Assembly: GCF_000176235.1 (NCBI RefSeq)
Contig: NZ_ACZV01000004.1
Span: forward strand, 310,001 to 374,000
Direction of reading: 5' to 3'
Length of the DNA: 64,000 nucleotides
Source: Vibrio orientalis CIP 102891 = ATCC 33934
Lineage (GTDB): Bacteria; Pseudomonadota; Gammaproteobacteria; Enterobacterales; Vibrionaceae
In this document: positions 54,064 to 63,427 of the stretch, piece by piece
How positions within the stretch are numbered: the first letter of the stretch is position 1
Layout of the letters: every line of letters starts with the position of its first letter
The notes under the pieces: model-generated
Told to the model about the DNA's origin: nothing
Database searches by the model: none
The model's input: only the letters and a program-made list of their open reading frames with translations
Translations under genes and position numbers: made by a program

Positions 54064-54501
54064 GGAAAGGGGGACTCCAGTATAATCAGTATCAACAATA
54101 GGTTTGATGTAAATTATACGCCTGTGCAGGTGTAACTATAGCGATAAGATTGCAATATTGAGTTGCAAAATTGAGAGATAAGTTCAGTTTTAAATAGGTA
54201 AATAAATTCGCGGGACTAATGTCACAGTTCCGAGACAATCGTGCCTTGGTTGTCCTTGCATAATTGGCGTTTTGGACCATAGTTAAAGGGTAAGGCAATC
54301 TGAACCGACCCGCATGGAGGAAATATCGCCTTACCTACAATTTGGATGGATTCAAACGAAAAATACAAACGCCTCGTTTATTATCAGGTCGCAACATAAT
54401 GACCTCCTGATTCGCAGACTCACGATTGAGTAACGAGGGATAGGGCGCACTTAAGGTGCGCCTCTTGTCGTCTGTAGTTAGCTAAAAACTCAGTGCTTGT
54501 C
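54064..54501. other. Non-coding gap with inverted repeats
   Basis: 438 bp between divergently placed clcA and the 3' end of the COG0523 gene. From 54285 to 54465 it holds GTAAGGC (54290-54296) / GCCTTAC (54328-54334), GGAGG (54316-54320) that could pair with a CCTCC near 54402, AGGTC / GACCT around it, and a GGCGCAC / GTGCGCC hairpin at 54444-54462. A 39-codon open frame (54314-54433) has no ribosome binding site. A structured small RNA is possible. Confidence 0.35.
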
Positions 54502-55485
54502 TTACTCTTCAGTTAAGTTGGAAATATTCAATAAAACGTTTTCTAACTGGTCCCATGGTAATAATTGGCTATCAATAACCTCGAGTCGGCTTTCAAACCC
54601 TTGCAGCGACAGCTCATTTACAGCTACAACGCCGTTACTGACGTTAAAGGCAAAGCAGCCATTGGTTGTATTTAGCACGCCTTTAACCCGCTCTGCAGTA
54701 ATATCTGACAATACCGAGAATAACTCGTCAAACTGGAATACGACTTCAGCACCGAAGATCCAGCCACAGCTAAAATAGCCTTGGCCGCTGTTCTCTTTAC
54801 GAACATGAGTTTGACTTGGTTCTAATACAAATTGAGGCTCTTGCTCTGCGTGCTCATGGTGATGTGCTGCGACCTCGGATGATGGTGAAGCGTCACGGCG
54901 TGGAATGCTAAGAAGCTCGCTTGGAAAGTTACCTTGCTTGACTAACTGGCTAAAAATCTTTGGTGGAGTTTGATTTGTGACCCAATCGTTGAAGGCATCA
55001 ATATCAGCGACATGACATTGATCTACCTTATTACCGATGATGATGTCGGAAATGGCGAGTTGGTCATTGAAGTTCTGGTTGTTGGTATACTTTTCAATCC
55101 TGAGATTTCTTGGATCAACCAAACCAATGGTCGCTTTTAAATCAATGTAGTCGACAAACTGACTAGAGGTTAGCGTCGCGAGGACTTTATGCGCGTGACC
55201 AAGCCCTGTTGGCTCGACAATTAAACGATCTGGATTTGTTCGCAATAGGGCTGTAACAGCGACTGACATTGGCACACCTGCAGCGCAGCACATACAGCCA
55301 CCGGGTACTTCTTTAATCAAAGCACCTTGTTCTGTCATCATTGCGCCATCAATACCGATTTCTCCGAACTCATTCACCAACACAGCCCAATTTTCGTTGT
55401 CTGGTTTTGTTTTTAGTAAGTTGAGAATTGCAGTTGTTTTACCAGTGCCAAGGAAGCCGGTGATGATATTAGTTGGGATACCCAT
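54502..55485 (-). CDS. COG0523 G3E GTPase (CobW/YjiA family)
   Basis: 327 aa. Metallochaperone-type GTPase: Walker A GFLGTGKTT, metal-binding GGCMCC, NKVD base-recognition motif, and a histidine-rich stretch AAHHHEHAEQ near residue 205. The family inserts or delivers zinc or other metals. Metal and client unknown. Confidence 0.88.
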   Translation of the reverse strand: MGIPTNIITGFLGTGKTTAILNLLKTKPDNENWAVLVNEFGEIGIDGAMMTEQGALIKEVPGGCMCCAAGVPMSVAVTALLRTNPDRLIVEPTGLGHAHKVLATLTSSQFVDYIDLKATIGLVDPRNLRIEKYTNNQNFNDQLAISDIIIGNKVDQCHVADIDAFNDWVTNQTPPKIFSQLVKQGNFPSELLSIPRRDASPSSEVAAHHHEHAEQEPQFVLEPSQTHVRKENSGQGYFSCGWIFGAEVVFQFDELFSVLSDITAERVKGVLNTTNGCFAFNVSNGVVAVNELSLQGFESRLEVIDSQLLPWDQLENVLLNISNLTEE

Positions 55486-55592
55486 TGAACCTGTCTCATT
55501 TTAGTCTTTGTTATACTATAACAAAAGATGCTGAAAAATGGAGACAAAAAAGGCAGCCTAATGACTGCCTCGATGCTAGCTGAATCTGGTGA

Positions 55593-56537
55593 TTAGCGTT
55601 TGTTTTTAAGGTAGCGTTTACGGCGTTCTTCTTTCTTCTTCGCTTTTTCTTCTGCTTTACGCGTTGCTTCTATTTCAACTTGGATCAATTCTTGTGTGAT
55701 CATTTCAGGGAGCTCTAGAGTGACTTGACCAAGCGTACCGTTACGAAGTTCATGGAGGAGGATTTCAGACGTCTTATGCAAGTTGATACGGCCACCGGCA
55801 CTCAGTGCACCGCGCTTACGACCGATTTCTTCCATGATCTCAATGTCAGACTCAGGCAGTTCTTCAAGTAAGTAACGCTCTTTTAAACGCTCCGGGTAAG
55901 CCTTGGCTAAGTACTCTACTGTGTAGAAGGCCACTTCATCGTATTCCATTGCGGTATCTTTAACAGCACCAGTTGCAGCAAGGCGGAAACCACTGTGAGG
56001 GTTTTCTACCTTCGGCCACAAAATCCCTGGAGTATCAGAGAGAACAATTCCGTTTTGTAGATTAATACGCTGCTGGCGACGGGTCACGGCTGGTTGGTTG
56101 CCCGTTACTGCAATTGTACGGCCAGCCAGTGCATTGATGATGGTTGATTTTCCTACGTTCGGAATACCCATGATCATGGTGCGAATGTTTTTGCCGATCT
56201 CTTCGCGATGAGGGGCAAGCTTGCGCACCAGCTCCATGATTCGATTTACTTCTTGTTGCTGAGATGTCGTGATCGCAATGGCTTTAACATTGTGCTCTTT
56301 CTCAAAATGGTCAATCCAAAGTTGAGTGAGTTCCGGATCCGCGAGGTCACGTTTATTAAGAACTTTAACAACTGGTTTATCGCCCTTTAACTCAGCAATC
56401 ATTGGGTTTTCGCTACTAAAAGGGATACGAGCGTCAAGTACCTCAATAATGACATCAATCTGAGGGATCGCTTCCGCAATCTCTTTTTGGGCTTTGTGCA
56501 TGTGCCCCGGGAACCATTGGATAGACATAGGATTCAA
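55593..56537 (-). CDS. ylqF: Ribosome biogenesis GTPase YlqF/RbgA
   Basis: 314 aa. Circularly permuted GTPase: the G4 motif NKRD comes before G1 GIPNVGKST and G3 DTPG. N-terminal WFPGHMHKA is family-specific. The C-terminal domain and the very basic tail (EEKAKKKEERRKRYLKNKR) bind rRNA. Acts in large-subunit assembly in Bacillus. Confidence 0.92.
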   Translation of the reverse strand: MNPMSIQWFPGHMHKAQKEIAEAIPQIDVIIEVLDARIPFSSENPMIAELKGDKPVVKVLNKRDLADPELTQLWIDHFEKEHNVKAIAITTSQQQEVNRIMELVRKLAPHREEIGKNIRTMIMGIPNVGKSTIINALAGRTIAVTGNQPAVTRRQQRINLQNGIVLSDTPGILWPKVENPHSGFRLAATGAVKDTAMEYDEVAFYTVEYLAKAYPERLKERYLLEELPESDIEIMEEIGRKRGALSAGGRINLHKTSEILLHELRNGTLGQVTLELPEMITQELIQVEIEATRKAEEKAKKKEERRKRYLKNKR

Positions 56538-56854
56538 CCTTGAAATTCAAAATTGCGTCAATTGTAAGGGGAAATAGACAAGAGTAAAGGGCTAAAGGTT
56601 CGAGGATATCTAGATCGATAAATGAGAGCTAAGTGACGGTTGTTAAATTTCTGCGTTTTAGCGCTAGCAAATTTTACAAATTATCTAAGATTATGCGTTC
56701 GGTCACTCTGCTTTTCATACAACACAGGATACAATTTATATGAATACAAATTCTCATACGAAAGTATTACTTCTAACATCTATTAATACTTTGTCATAAA
56801 TTGATTTATTGTATATATTTTCGTGCTACAAATTACCACAAAAAAGATAAGACA
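56538..56854. other. AT-rich intergenic region before the chemoreceptor
   Basis: 317 bp. Divergent promoters for ylqF and the chemoreceptor must lie here. Apart from a GATATC site near 56605, no repeat, hairpin or gene is evident. Confidence 0.4.
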
Positions 56855-58417
56855 ATGACCGTCAGCCCAACTTCTTCCGATCGTGAAACGCTTTTAAATG
56901 ATACTGAGCAACTGGTGTCGACCACCGACTTAAAGGGGGTAATTACTTATTGTAACCCAGCCTTTTGTAAAATCGCTGAGTATTCAGAAAATGAATTACT
57001 TGGACAAAACCATAATATCGTTCGCCACCCAGATATGCCGAAGGCCGCTTTTGCAGACATGTGGAGCAACCTGAATCAGGGCAAAGCGTGGCGTGGCGTT
57101 GTTAAGAATCGTACCAAATCTGGTGGTTATTATTGGGTTGATGCCTATGTAACGCCGATTTTCGAGCATAATGAAGTGGTTGGGTTTCAGTCTGTACGAG
57201 TTAAGCCAAAACGAGAGTGGGTGAATACCGCCGATAAAGCGTATAAAGCGCTGATCAAAGCGGAGAAATCAGGCTCACGTTGGTCCATTAAAATGCCAGA
57301 CTTTGTTCGCTATGGTTGTTTGTTAGGAGCGTTTGTGGCTCCAATCGCAACGGCTACATCAGGTTTACAGGGTATGACTGCTATTGGCTTGAGTGCCTTA
57401 CCTTTGTTTGCGTTAGTTCTATTCTTCCGTCAAGAGTTGTTCACTACTCCGGCCAAATTAAAGAAACTTCAAGCTAAGTATGACAGTGTTAGCCGCCTAA
57501 TTTTCTCTGGTAGTGATCCTTTTTCAATCGCTGATTTCCATTTGCAGTTGTCGTCAGCTCGGATTAGGACGGTTCTTGGCCGAATGACCGATTCTGCTCA
57601 GCCAATACAAGATTTAGCGGACAATCTAAGTGCCACCTCTTATCAAGTGAGTGAGGCGTTGGATCAACAGACGAAAGACATCTTTCAAGTCCGAGGTGCG
57701 ACAGAACAAGTTGAAATAACCGCGAATGAAGTTTCTTCAAGTGCTCATGAGGCGAACCAGATTGTAGATTTAACCATTCATACATGTGTAAGTGCAAAGC
57801 AGAGCCTCGATAAGACGCATCACAACCTAGATAACTTGGCGATTCAAGCAGAAAAGGCGACCCAAACGACTTATCAACTGAGTGAGCAAGCGCAAAATGT
57901 TAGCCATATGATGGAAGAAATCGGTGGTATTGCAGAACAAACCAATTTGTTGGCACTCAATGCGGCAATTGAAGCAGCAAGAGCGGGAGAACAAGGCCGT
58001 GGTTTTGCGGTCGTGGCTGATGAGGTTCGCGCGTTATCTGGCAGAACGTCGAAAGCGACAATTCAAATCAAAGAAAGCATTGAGGCGATGTTAAGTACGA
58101 TAGAAGGCTGGCAGAGAGATATTCTCGACAACCGTGAACAGACGAATAAATGTGGCCAATCTGCTCAAGAAAGTTCTGTTCGTTTGTCAGAGGTGGAAAG
58201 CTTAATGCAACAAATGCATGAATTGATAAATTCGGTAGAAAGCTCAGCTAACCAGCAACGCCAGTTAACCAATGATGTCAGCTCACATATTCAATCTATC
58301 GCTGCGACAGCAGAACAAAACTTAGCGGCTACGCACTCAGTAAAAGAACATTCAACTGATCTAAAAGCGCAAGTTGAAGAGTTCCATCATCTCGCGAAAC
58401 GATTTGAAGAAAAATAA
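56855..58417 (+). CDS. PAS-domain methyl-accepting chemotaxis protein (Aer-like)
   Basis: 520 aa. N-terminal PAS domain (about 15-120; [40 protein letters not shown]) as in Aer redox/oxygen sensors. Two hydrophobic helices follow near 155-205, then a signalling domain with the hairpin tip [20 protein letters not shown]. No periplasmic ligand domain. Probably aerotaxis or energy taxis. The ATG at 56855 is preferred over one 54 bp upstream because the family begins just before PAS. Confidence 0.9.
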   Translation: MTVSPTSSDRETLLNDTEQLVSTTDLKGVITYCNPAFCKIAEYSENELLGQNHNIVRHPDMPKAAFADMWSNLNQGKAWRGVVKNRTKSGGYYWVDAYVTPIFEHNEVVGFQSVRVKPKREWVNTADKAYKALIKAEKSGSRWSIKMPDFVRYGCLLGAFVAPIATATSGLQGMTAIGLSALPLFALVLFFRQELFTTPAKLKKLQAKYDSVSRLIFSGSDPFSIADFHLQLSSARIRTVLGRMTDSAQPIQDLADNLSATSYQVSEALDQQTKDIFQVRGATEQVEITANEVSSSAHEANQIVDLTIHTCVSAKQSLDKTHHNLDNLAIQAEKATQTTYQLSEQAQNVSHMMEEIGGIAEQTNLLALNAAIEAARAGEQGRGFAVVADEVRALSGRTSKATIQIKESIEAMLSTIEGWQRDILDNREQTNKCGQSAQESSVRLSEVESLMQQMHELINSVESSANQQRQLTNDVSSHIQSIAATAEQNLAATHSVKEHSTDLKAQVEEFHHLAKRFEEK

Positions 58418-58431
58418 CGCTTACCAAACTG

Positions 58432-58458
58432 AAAGCCCTGCAACTGCAGGGCTTTTTT
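58432..58458 (+). terminator. Terminator of the chemoreceptor gene
   Basis: AAGCCCTGC / GCAGGGCTT stem, AACT loop, T tract. Confidence 0.9.
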
Positions 58459-58480
58459 CTATCGGTCTAAAGCATAGCTT

Positions 58481-59443
58481 TTAAGATTTGACTGGTTGAT
58501 AGAGGTATTTGTGACAGGTTTCTTCCGTCAGGCCTTTTAACAACCTTGAAAGCGTGGCGACGATCAGCAAGCCAAATATGAGACGTCCCCAAAATATAGA
58601 AGTGAAGTCAGCGCCGATTAGCATGATAAGGATGGTGTCTTCGATCATGCTATGGACCAAGTTAAGTAGCATGATGGCAGTAAACACATCTCTAGCGGGT
58701 ATGTGGCCACGCTTTGCTTCATTGATCAAAAGTCCGCCACCAAAAGAGAGCCCTAGGGTAATGCCGACAATTGTCATATTGGTCGCTTCTCGGCTAATGC
58801 CTAGAACCTTGAGGATCGGACGGAGCGCGATAGCCATCAGTTTCTCAATACCAAGCACTTTGAGTAGCTTGAGAGAAAACAAAAGTACAGAGATCACAAC
58901 GAAGATAGCGATAAGATTCTCTACCTGACTCCAGGCCCATTCAAGATAGCTTTGTTGCTCAACCACCTCCGGGCTCCAGATTATTTGGGCTTGATGATCA
59001 AGTAAATCGCCAAACTGATAGGTTTGATGAAGAATCCAAGCAAACAGTAGGCCGCCACCTAAGCGTAGAAGTAGAGTGACTGTCATACTGACACCTGCGC
59101 GCTTGGCGATTGCCGCTTCAATCGGCAACGAGTGTGCGATGAGCATCAGAGAGCCTAACACTGAAGCTTGGGCAACAGTCAATTCGACGTCACTGTTCAT
59201 AAACACTAATAGCCCAGCATAGATATTGGTTAATAACGTTGTTGCCCAAACCAGCCCCATTTCATCGGGGAGACCGACGAAACTCATCAGTGGGCTAAGC
59301 CATTGACTAAGGATGTCGATGCCGCCAAATTCTTCGACCACCTTGATCACAAGGATGATCGGAACCATCACTTTATACAGTGTCCAAGTGACATCAATGA
59401 TTTCAGTGAACAGTTGGCTGAAAAAGCGTTTTACCTTATCCAT
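58481..59443 (-). CDS. Nucleoside-recognition (Gate) domain membrane protein
   Basis: 320 aa, about eight membrane segments. Two Gate-like repeats (VMVPIILVIKVVEEFGG and LSFGGGLLINEAKRG) as in nucleoside transporters and spore-maturation proteins. Transport role unproven. Confidence 0.75.
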   Translation of the reverse strand: MDKVKRFFSQLFTEIIDVTWTLYKVMVPIILVIKVVEEFGGIDILSQWLSPLMSFVGLPDEMGLVWATTLLTNIYAGLLVFMNSDVELTVAQASVLGSLMLIAHSLPIEAAIAKRAGVSMTVTLLLRLGGGLLFAWILHQTYQFGDLLDHQAQIIWSPEVVEQQSYLEWAWSQVENLIAIFVVISVLLFSLKLLKVLGIEKLMAIALRPILKVLGISREATNMTIVGITLGLSFGGGLLINEAKRGHIPARDVFTAIMLLNLVHSMIEDTILIMLIGADFTSIFWGRLIFGLLIVATLSRLLKGLTEETCHKYLYQPVKS

Positions 59444-59594
59444 CTCTTTATTTCCTTGAGATTACTAATGACAGATAGCTTACTGGGTTAAGGGGAAATG
59501 TGAGTAACATTTTTGCCCTATATACTACATCAATATTTCTTATATAATTAAACTGATTAACAAAATATTCTAAAAATGGGTATCAAAGAAATAT

Positions 59595-60062
59595 ATGGAA
59601 ATTGATCGTATTGACAGAAAGATACTGGCAATCTTGCAGCGTAATAACCGCTTAGCAAATGTTGATCTAGCGGAAGAAGTTGGCTTGTCACCACCGGCGT
59701 GTTTAAAGCGTGTGAAACGACTAAGAGAAGGTAAAATCATCGTTGGTGACGTCGCGATTATTAACCCAGAATTGGCGGGTAACAAATTGACGCTCATTGT
59801 GTCTGTGGAGATGGAGCGAGATCGAGGGGATATCTACAGCGTGTTCCGTCAATCTATCTTAAAAGCACCAGAAGTTACCCAGTGTTATCAAATCACCGGC
59901 GGGTATGACTTTATGCTGGTGGTTTGTGTTCCGGATATCCAGACCTATGAGCGCTTTATCGAGCAAGTCCTTCACCAAGACCGCAATATTCGTAAGTTTC
60001 ATACTTCGGTGTCGACCAAGACGGTTAAGTTTACCACTGAGGTCAATGTCGACGCGATATGA
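59595..60062 (+). CDS. Lrp/AsnC-family transcriptional regulator
   Basis: 155 aa. N-terminal helix-turn-helix (DRKILAILQRNNRLANVDLAEEVGLSPPACLKRVKRL) and C-terminal RAM/ligand domain (QCYQITGGYDFMLVV). Divergent from the Gate protein gene across 151 bp, so it may control it. Effector amino acid unknown. Confidence 0.9.
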   Translation: MEIDRIDRKILAILQRNNRLANVDLAEEVGLSPPACLKRVKRLREGKIIVGDVAIINPELAGNKLTLIVSVEMERDRGDIYSVFRQSILKAPEVTQCYQITGGYDFMLVVCVPDIQTYERFIEQVLHQDRNIRKFHTSVSTKTVKFTTEVNVDAI

Positions 60063-60182
60063 GATGCTTTGATTTGAAATTTCCAGCGACGATTTCTTGA
60101 ACAGATTCTAATTGAAACTCCAGATCTATTAAGTAATGATGGGCAAATAATAGACAGATAAATATTTCAGGAGGAGCAAGCA

Positions 60183-60596
60183 ATGAGTTATTTGGTCGAA
60201 GGCGCATGCCAATGCGGACAAGTCAGTTATAAATTACATCAGCCGCCAAAGATGGTGTTGGCATGTCACTGTATCGAATGTCAGAAACTCTCAACCGCCC
60301 CGTTTAGCGTTACAGCAATTGTTGCGTCGGAAGACATTGAAATATCAGGTGAGCTCAAAGAGTGGTCTCGACTAGCCGAAAGCGGTAACAAGAACTATGC
60401 GAAGTTTTGTCCAGATTGCGGTAATCGAGTTTACCACTATAACCCAGATGATCAGTCAACCTTAAAGCTCAAGCTAAAAGCCAGTTCGCCAGATGATCAT
60501 TCGGTATTTGAGCCAAGTGCTCATGTGTGGGTCAGCGAAAAACAGGATTGGTACCAGATCCCTGAAGGGGTGAAGGTCTTTGAAAAGCAGCCTTAA
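60183..60596 (+). CDS. GFA-family protein (glutathione-dependent formaldehyde-activating-like)
   Basis: 137 aa. Zinc-binding cysteines of the GFA fold: CQCGQVSY, CHCIECQKLS and FCPDCG. AGGAGG ribosome binding site. Real substrates of most members are unknown. Confidence 0.87.
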   Translation: MSYLVEGACQCGQVSYKLHQPPKMVLACHCIECQKLSTAPFSVTAIVASEDIEISGELKEWSRLAESGNKNYAKFCPDCGNRVYHYNPDDQSTLKLKLKASSPDDHSVFEPSAHVWVSEKQDWYQIPEGVKVFEKQP

Positions 60597-60610
60597 GTTT
60601 TCATGAAGAT

Positions 60611-60640
60611 AAAGCCTAAGCACAAGTCTTAGGCTTTAAA
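60611..60640. terminator. Bidirectional terminator
   Basis: AAAGCCTAAG / CTTAGGCTTT stem with 7-nt loop between convergent genes. Short T tracts on either side. Confidence 0.75.
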
Positions 60641-60646
60641 ACATAA

Positions 60647-61075
60647 TTAGTCACGCATCATTACACATGCATAAGCCGTCGTGAAAGCTTGCTCTTGGTA
60701 TTGCTTTAAGCCAGTTTCCTTAAAGCTAATGGCAAGCGGATTCTTCTTCAAGCTCTCTTTGATCTGAGTTGGTGAAACCACTTCAACCTGTAAGTCATTG
60801 ATAAGCTGGATTGCGGCTTCTAGTTTAAAACCAACTGCGCCACCTGCAAATTTACCTTTGGTTTGGCGCTGACGGATTACCACTTTTTCTACTTTGTAAT
60901 CTTCAACTAGTTTGGCAAAAGAGAACTGGAACTTCTTCACTTCTTCTGTGCTATTTGCGTTACCAATAGAAATTTTTGCTACGCGGCAATCTGGTAAGTG
61001 CATTACGTTGTCAGAATGATCAAGAAGACAGATAACAGCGTCGTTACCTTTTAGCTCTACACCACAAATTTTCAT
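60647..61075 (-). CDS. DUF3010 family protein
   Basis: 142 aa. MKICGVELKGNDAVICLL opening and KVVIRQRQTKGKFAGGAVGFKLEA match DUF3010, a gamma-proteobacterial family with an RNase H-like look. Function unknown. Monocistronic. Confidence 0.8.
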   Translation of the reverse strand: MKICGVELKGNDAVICLLDHSDNVMHLPDCRVAKISIGNANSTEEVKKFQFSFAKLVEDYKVEKVVIRQRQTKGKFAGGAVGFKLEAAIQLINDLQVEVVSPTQIKESLKKNPLAISFKETGLKQYQEQAFTTAYACVMMRD

Positions 61076-61229
61076 GTTTATACCTAGTTAGTAGTTTGGT
61101 CGTCATTATATAGACCTAACAAAAGTTAGCGACCTTTAAATTGCGAGGGAGGTGATTTAGTAAGGGGAGGGGTAAGGAGGCCAGTGTCTTTGCTGGCCTA
61201 ACGATAATAAAACTATGCTGGTATGTGTG

Positions 61230-61601
61230 TTAAGGACACAGCTTTCCGCGCTGAGCTACACTGTCAATCATGTAATCCCCACGTAGGTTTCGGTATACCA
61301 CGGCATGCCAAACCTCATCATTTTCCAAAGTGAATTCAATCGCGTAGTTGATGCCATTCACGACCTGAGTTCTGATTTCATTAACTTCTTTTAGTTTAGA
61401 CGCGGTATTCATTTGATTCAGTAGCGTGTCTACTGCTTGTTGAGCTTCAGGGGTCAGCTCAGAAACGCTCCAGCCACCCGCAAGTGCTTCGGTGCGGCAC
61501 ATCGGGCTGATTGATGCAGGATCTTTTTCAGGTTGTGTTGCTTGACTGCACCCAGCTAATGTGGCGATAGCCGTTAGGGAAACTAACCATACTTTATTCA
61601 T
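61230..61601 (-). CDS. Cystatin-like lipoprotein
   Basis: 123 aa. Lipobox LAGC (Cys18). The mature part has AGGWSVSELTPEAQQAVD, then QVVNGINYAIEF, the glycine and Q-V-V-x-G signatures of cystatin-fold protease inhibitors, and a closing CP. Whether it inhibits a protease is unknown. Confidence 0.7.
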   Translation of the reverse strand: MNKVWLVSLTAIATLAGCSQATQPEKDPASISPMCRTEALAGGWSVSELTPEAQQAVDTLLNQMNTASKLKEVNEIRTQVVNGINYAIEFTLENDEVWHAVVYRNLRGDYMIDSVAQRGKLCP

Positions 61602-61720
61602 GATAACTCCATAGCGAAATAGTTAACTGACGATTATGTATTGTAAGTGAATTACAAGACAGAATATGCACCGAGTATAACTTTTCGTTAGAGTTCAATA
61701 TCAAAACAAAGTCAGAAAAT

Positions 61721-61747
61721 AGCCGTTTTATGAATAATAAAACGGCT
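61721..61747 (-). terminator. Terminator of the DUF3316 gene
   Basis: AGCCGTTTTA / TAAAACGGCT stem, with ATTTTC following on the minus strand. Confidence 0.75.
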
Positions 61748-61770
61748 TGTCTATAGAAAATTTGATGCGA

Positions 61771-62115
61771 TTAGCTTTTACCGCTTTCTCGATACTTGTA
61801 TTGATAGTCGACGTTTAGCACCGCTTTATATTGAATGTCGCCTTTGTTATTGGCGAATTCTTTAACGTGAACTGTCATCTCATCGAGTTTCACGCTTGGG
61901 TAAACCACGCTGTTTTCGTGGATAGGCAACGCAGTTTGCAGTTCAGTACTATTCATCGCTTTCATCTCATCCATGAGGTCAAAAGCCGCATCATAAGCCT
62001 GCTGTTTTGTTGCGTATGCATCGGTAGTAAAACTTGTATTGGATGTTTCCGTATTGGTTGAAGCAAAAACGGAAGCACTCATAAGTAGTGACGCCAAAAT
62101 AACAACTTTTTTCAT
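61771..62115 (-). CDS. DUF3316 family secreted protein
   Basis: 114 aa. Signal peptide MKKVVILASLLMSASVFA, then a DUF3316 domain common in vibrios (YATKQQAYDAAFDLMDEM, AVLNVDYQYKY). AGGAGA upstream fixes the ATG at 62115. Role unknown; probably periplasmic. Confidence 0.78.
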   Translation of the reverse strand: MKKVVILASLLMSASVFASTNTETSNTSFTTDAYATKQQAYDAAFDLMDEMKAMNSTELQTALPIHENSVVYPSVKLDEMTVHVKEFANNKGDIQYKAVLNVDYQYKYRESGKS

Positions 62116-62509
62116 GATTATTTCTCCTGATGGGTGACCTTCGAAACTAATACTACCCACCCAAGCGTAAAGCGTCTGTCAATCTGTGTAAGATTAATCC
62201 CACTTTTTGTAAAGCGTTTCTTTAAGTTCATCACCGTACAACAACAGAGTAAAGATACCGTTAGCGAGTGGGCCTTAATATCAGAAGGAAGTCATCGGAT
62301 AACAATTGCCGCTGCGTAGGAGTTACCGTGCAGTTAAGCTATATTTACATCATCAGTTTAGTCTTGGCTAAATTTAACCTACTGTAATTATTATGATTAT
62401 TTTTCTGTGACATACTTGGTATTTGATTTGCTTAGTGTAAACAGTGTCAAAACTAACATGGCATAGATAAAAGATAACCGTGATGGCAGTGGATGAATAG
62501 GACAAGGAC
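62116..62509. other. Intergenic region between DUF3316 and DUF6279 genes
   Basis: 394 bp, divergent promoters expected. No hairpin, repeat or further gene stood out. Confidence 0.4.
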
Positions 62510-63340
62510 ATGAGGAAAGTAGGATTATTACTCATTATTTGTAGCGCGCTTATCGGCTGTAGTTCGAAGTTTGTCTACAACAATATGGATTGGTTGCTGG
62601 TCGAATATCTAGAAGATTACGTAGAGCTCGATAATGCGCAAGAAGATCTTGTTGAACGAAAGATTGAAGTCTTGAGTGAATGGCACCGTCGAGAAGAGAT
62701 CCCCCACTATATCGATCACCTAGATGAACTCATGGCGATTGAACCACAGAGTTTCACTATCGAGCAATTACAAGTGCAGCAAGACAAAATACAGCAGCAC
62801 TCGCTACGATTAGTCGCTCGAATAGCCCCTGAGATGTATGCGCTGGCACGGGAGTTATCAGATAGCCAAGTTAACGAGCTGATGGATAGCATACGAGTGC
62901 GACACACCAAATATAAGAAAAAGTACCAGAAGCTAAGTGAAGTGGAAATTAAGGCGCGATACAAAGAACGTATCGTCGATAGTCTAGAAACATGGATGGA
63001 TGAGTTAACTCAAGGCCAACTGAAGACTGTCGATGATTGGGTCGATGAGCTATATGTCACGACCGATGACTGGATCAACTACCAAACGAATATGCGTATC
63101 GAGATGAACTCACTACTTGATCATCGACTCAATGTGGCAAGTTTCCAACCTCAATTCAATAAACTGATGTTTAACCCTGACACTTTGTACCCACCTCATC
63201 TAGAGGAGAAAATTGAGTACAATAAGCAGATAGGTAATCAATACTTGGTTAAAGTGATAAATGCCATGACGGATGAGCAAACGGAATATTACCGTGAAGA
63301 ACTGCAAGACTGGAAAGATCTGGCTCAATCTGTTTTATAA
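62510..63340 (+). CDS. DUF6279 family lipoprotein
   Basis: 276 aa. Lipobox LIGC (Cys16), then FVYNNMDWLLVEYLEDYVELDNAQ, the start of the DUF6279 family. Almost all helical and highly charged. Probably anchored to the outer membrane; function unknown. Confidence 0.78.
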   Translation: MRKVGLLLIICSALIGCSSKFVYNNMDWLLVEYLEDYVELDNAQEDLVERKIEVLSEWHRREEIPHYIDHLDELMAIEPQSFTIEQLQVQQDKIQQHSLRLVARIAPEMYALARELSDSQVNELMDSIRVRHTKYKKKYQKLSEVEIKARYKERIVDSLETWMDELTQGQLKTVDDWVDELYVTTDDWINYQTNMRIEMNSLLDHRLNVASFQPQFNKLMFNPDTLYPPHLEEKIEYNKQIGNQYLVKVINAMTDEQTEYYREELQDWKDLAQSVL

Positions 63341-63427
63341 CCATTTTTACAAATGAGATCGCTGACTATTTGAACAATCACCAAGGCGGGTTAGAGTAAA
63401 GGATTGTTTTCTAACACAGTCAATAAA

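Noticed and set aside
54314-54433. 39-codon open frame
   Set aside because: No ribosome binding site; the GGAGG lies inside the frame right after the ATG, and the peptide resembles nothing I know.
54064-54501. Fluoride riboswitch upstream of clcA
   Set aside because: The conserved fluoride aptamer core is not present on the clcA strand, and the clcA sequence is of the chloride antiporter type, not the fluoride exporter type.
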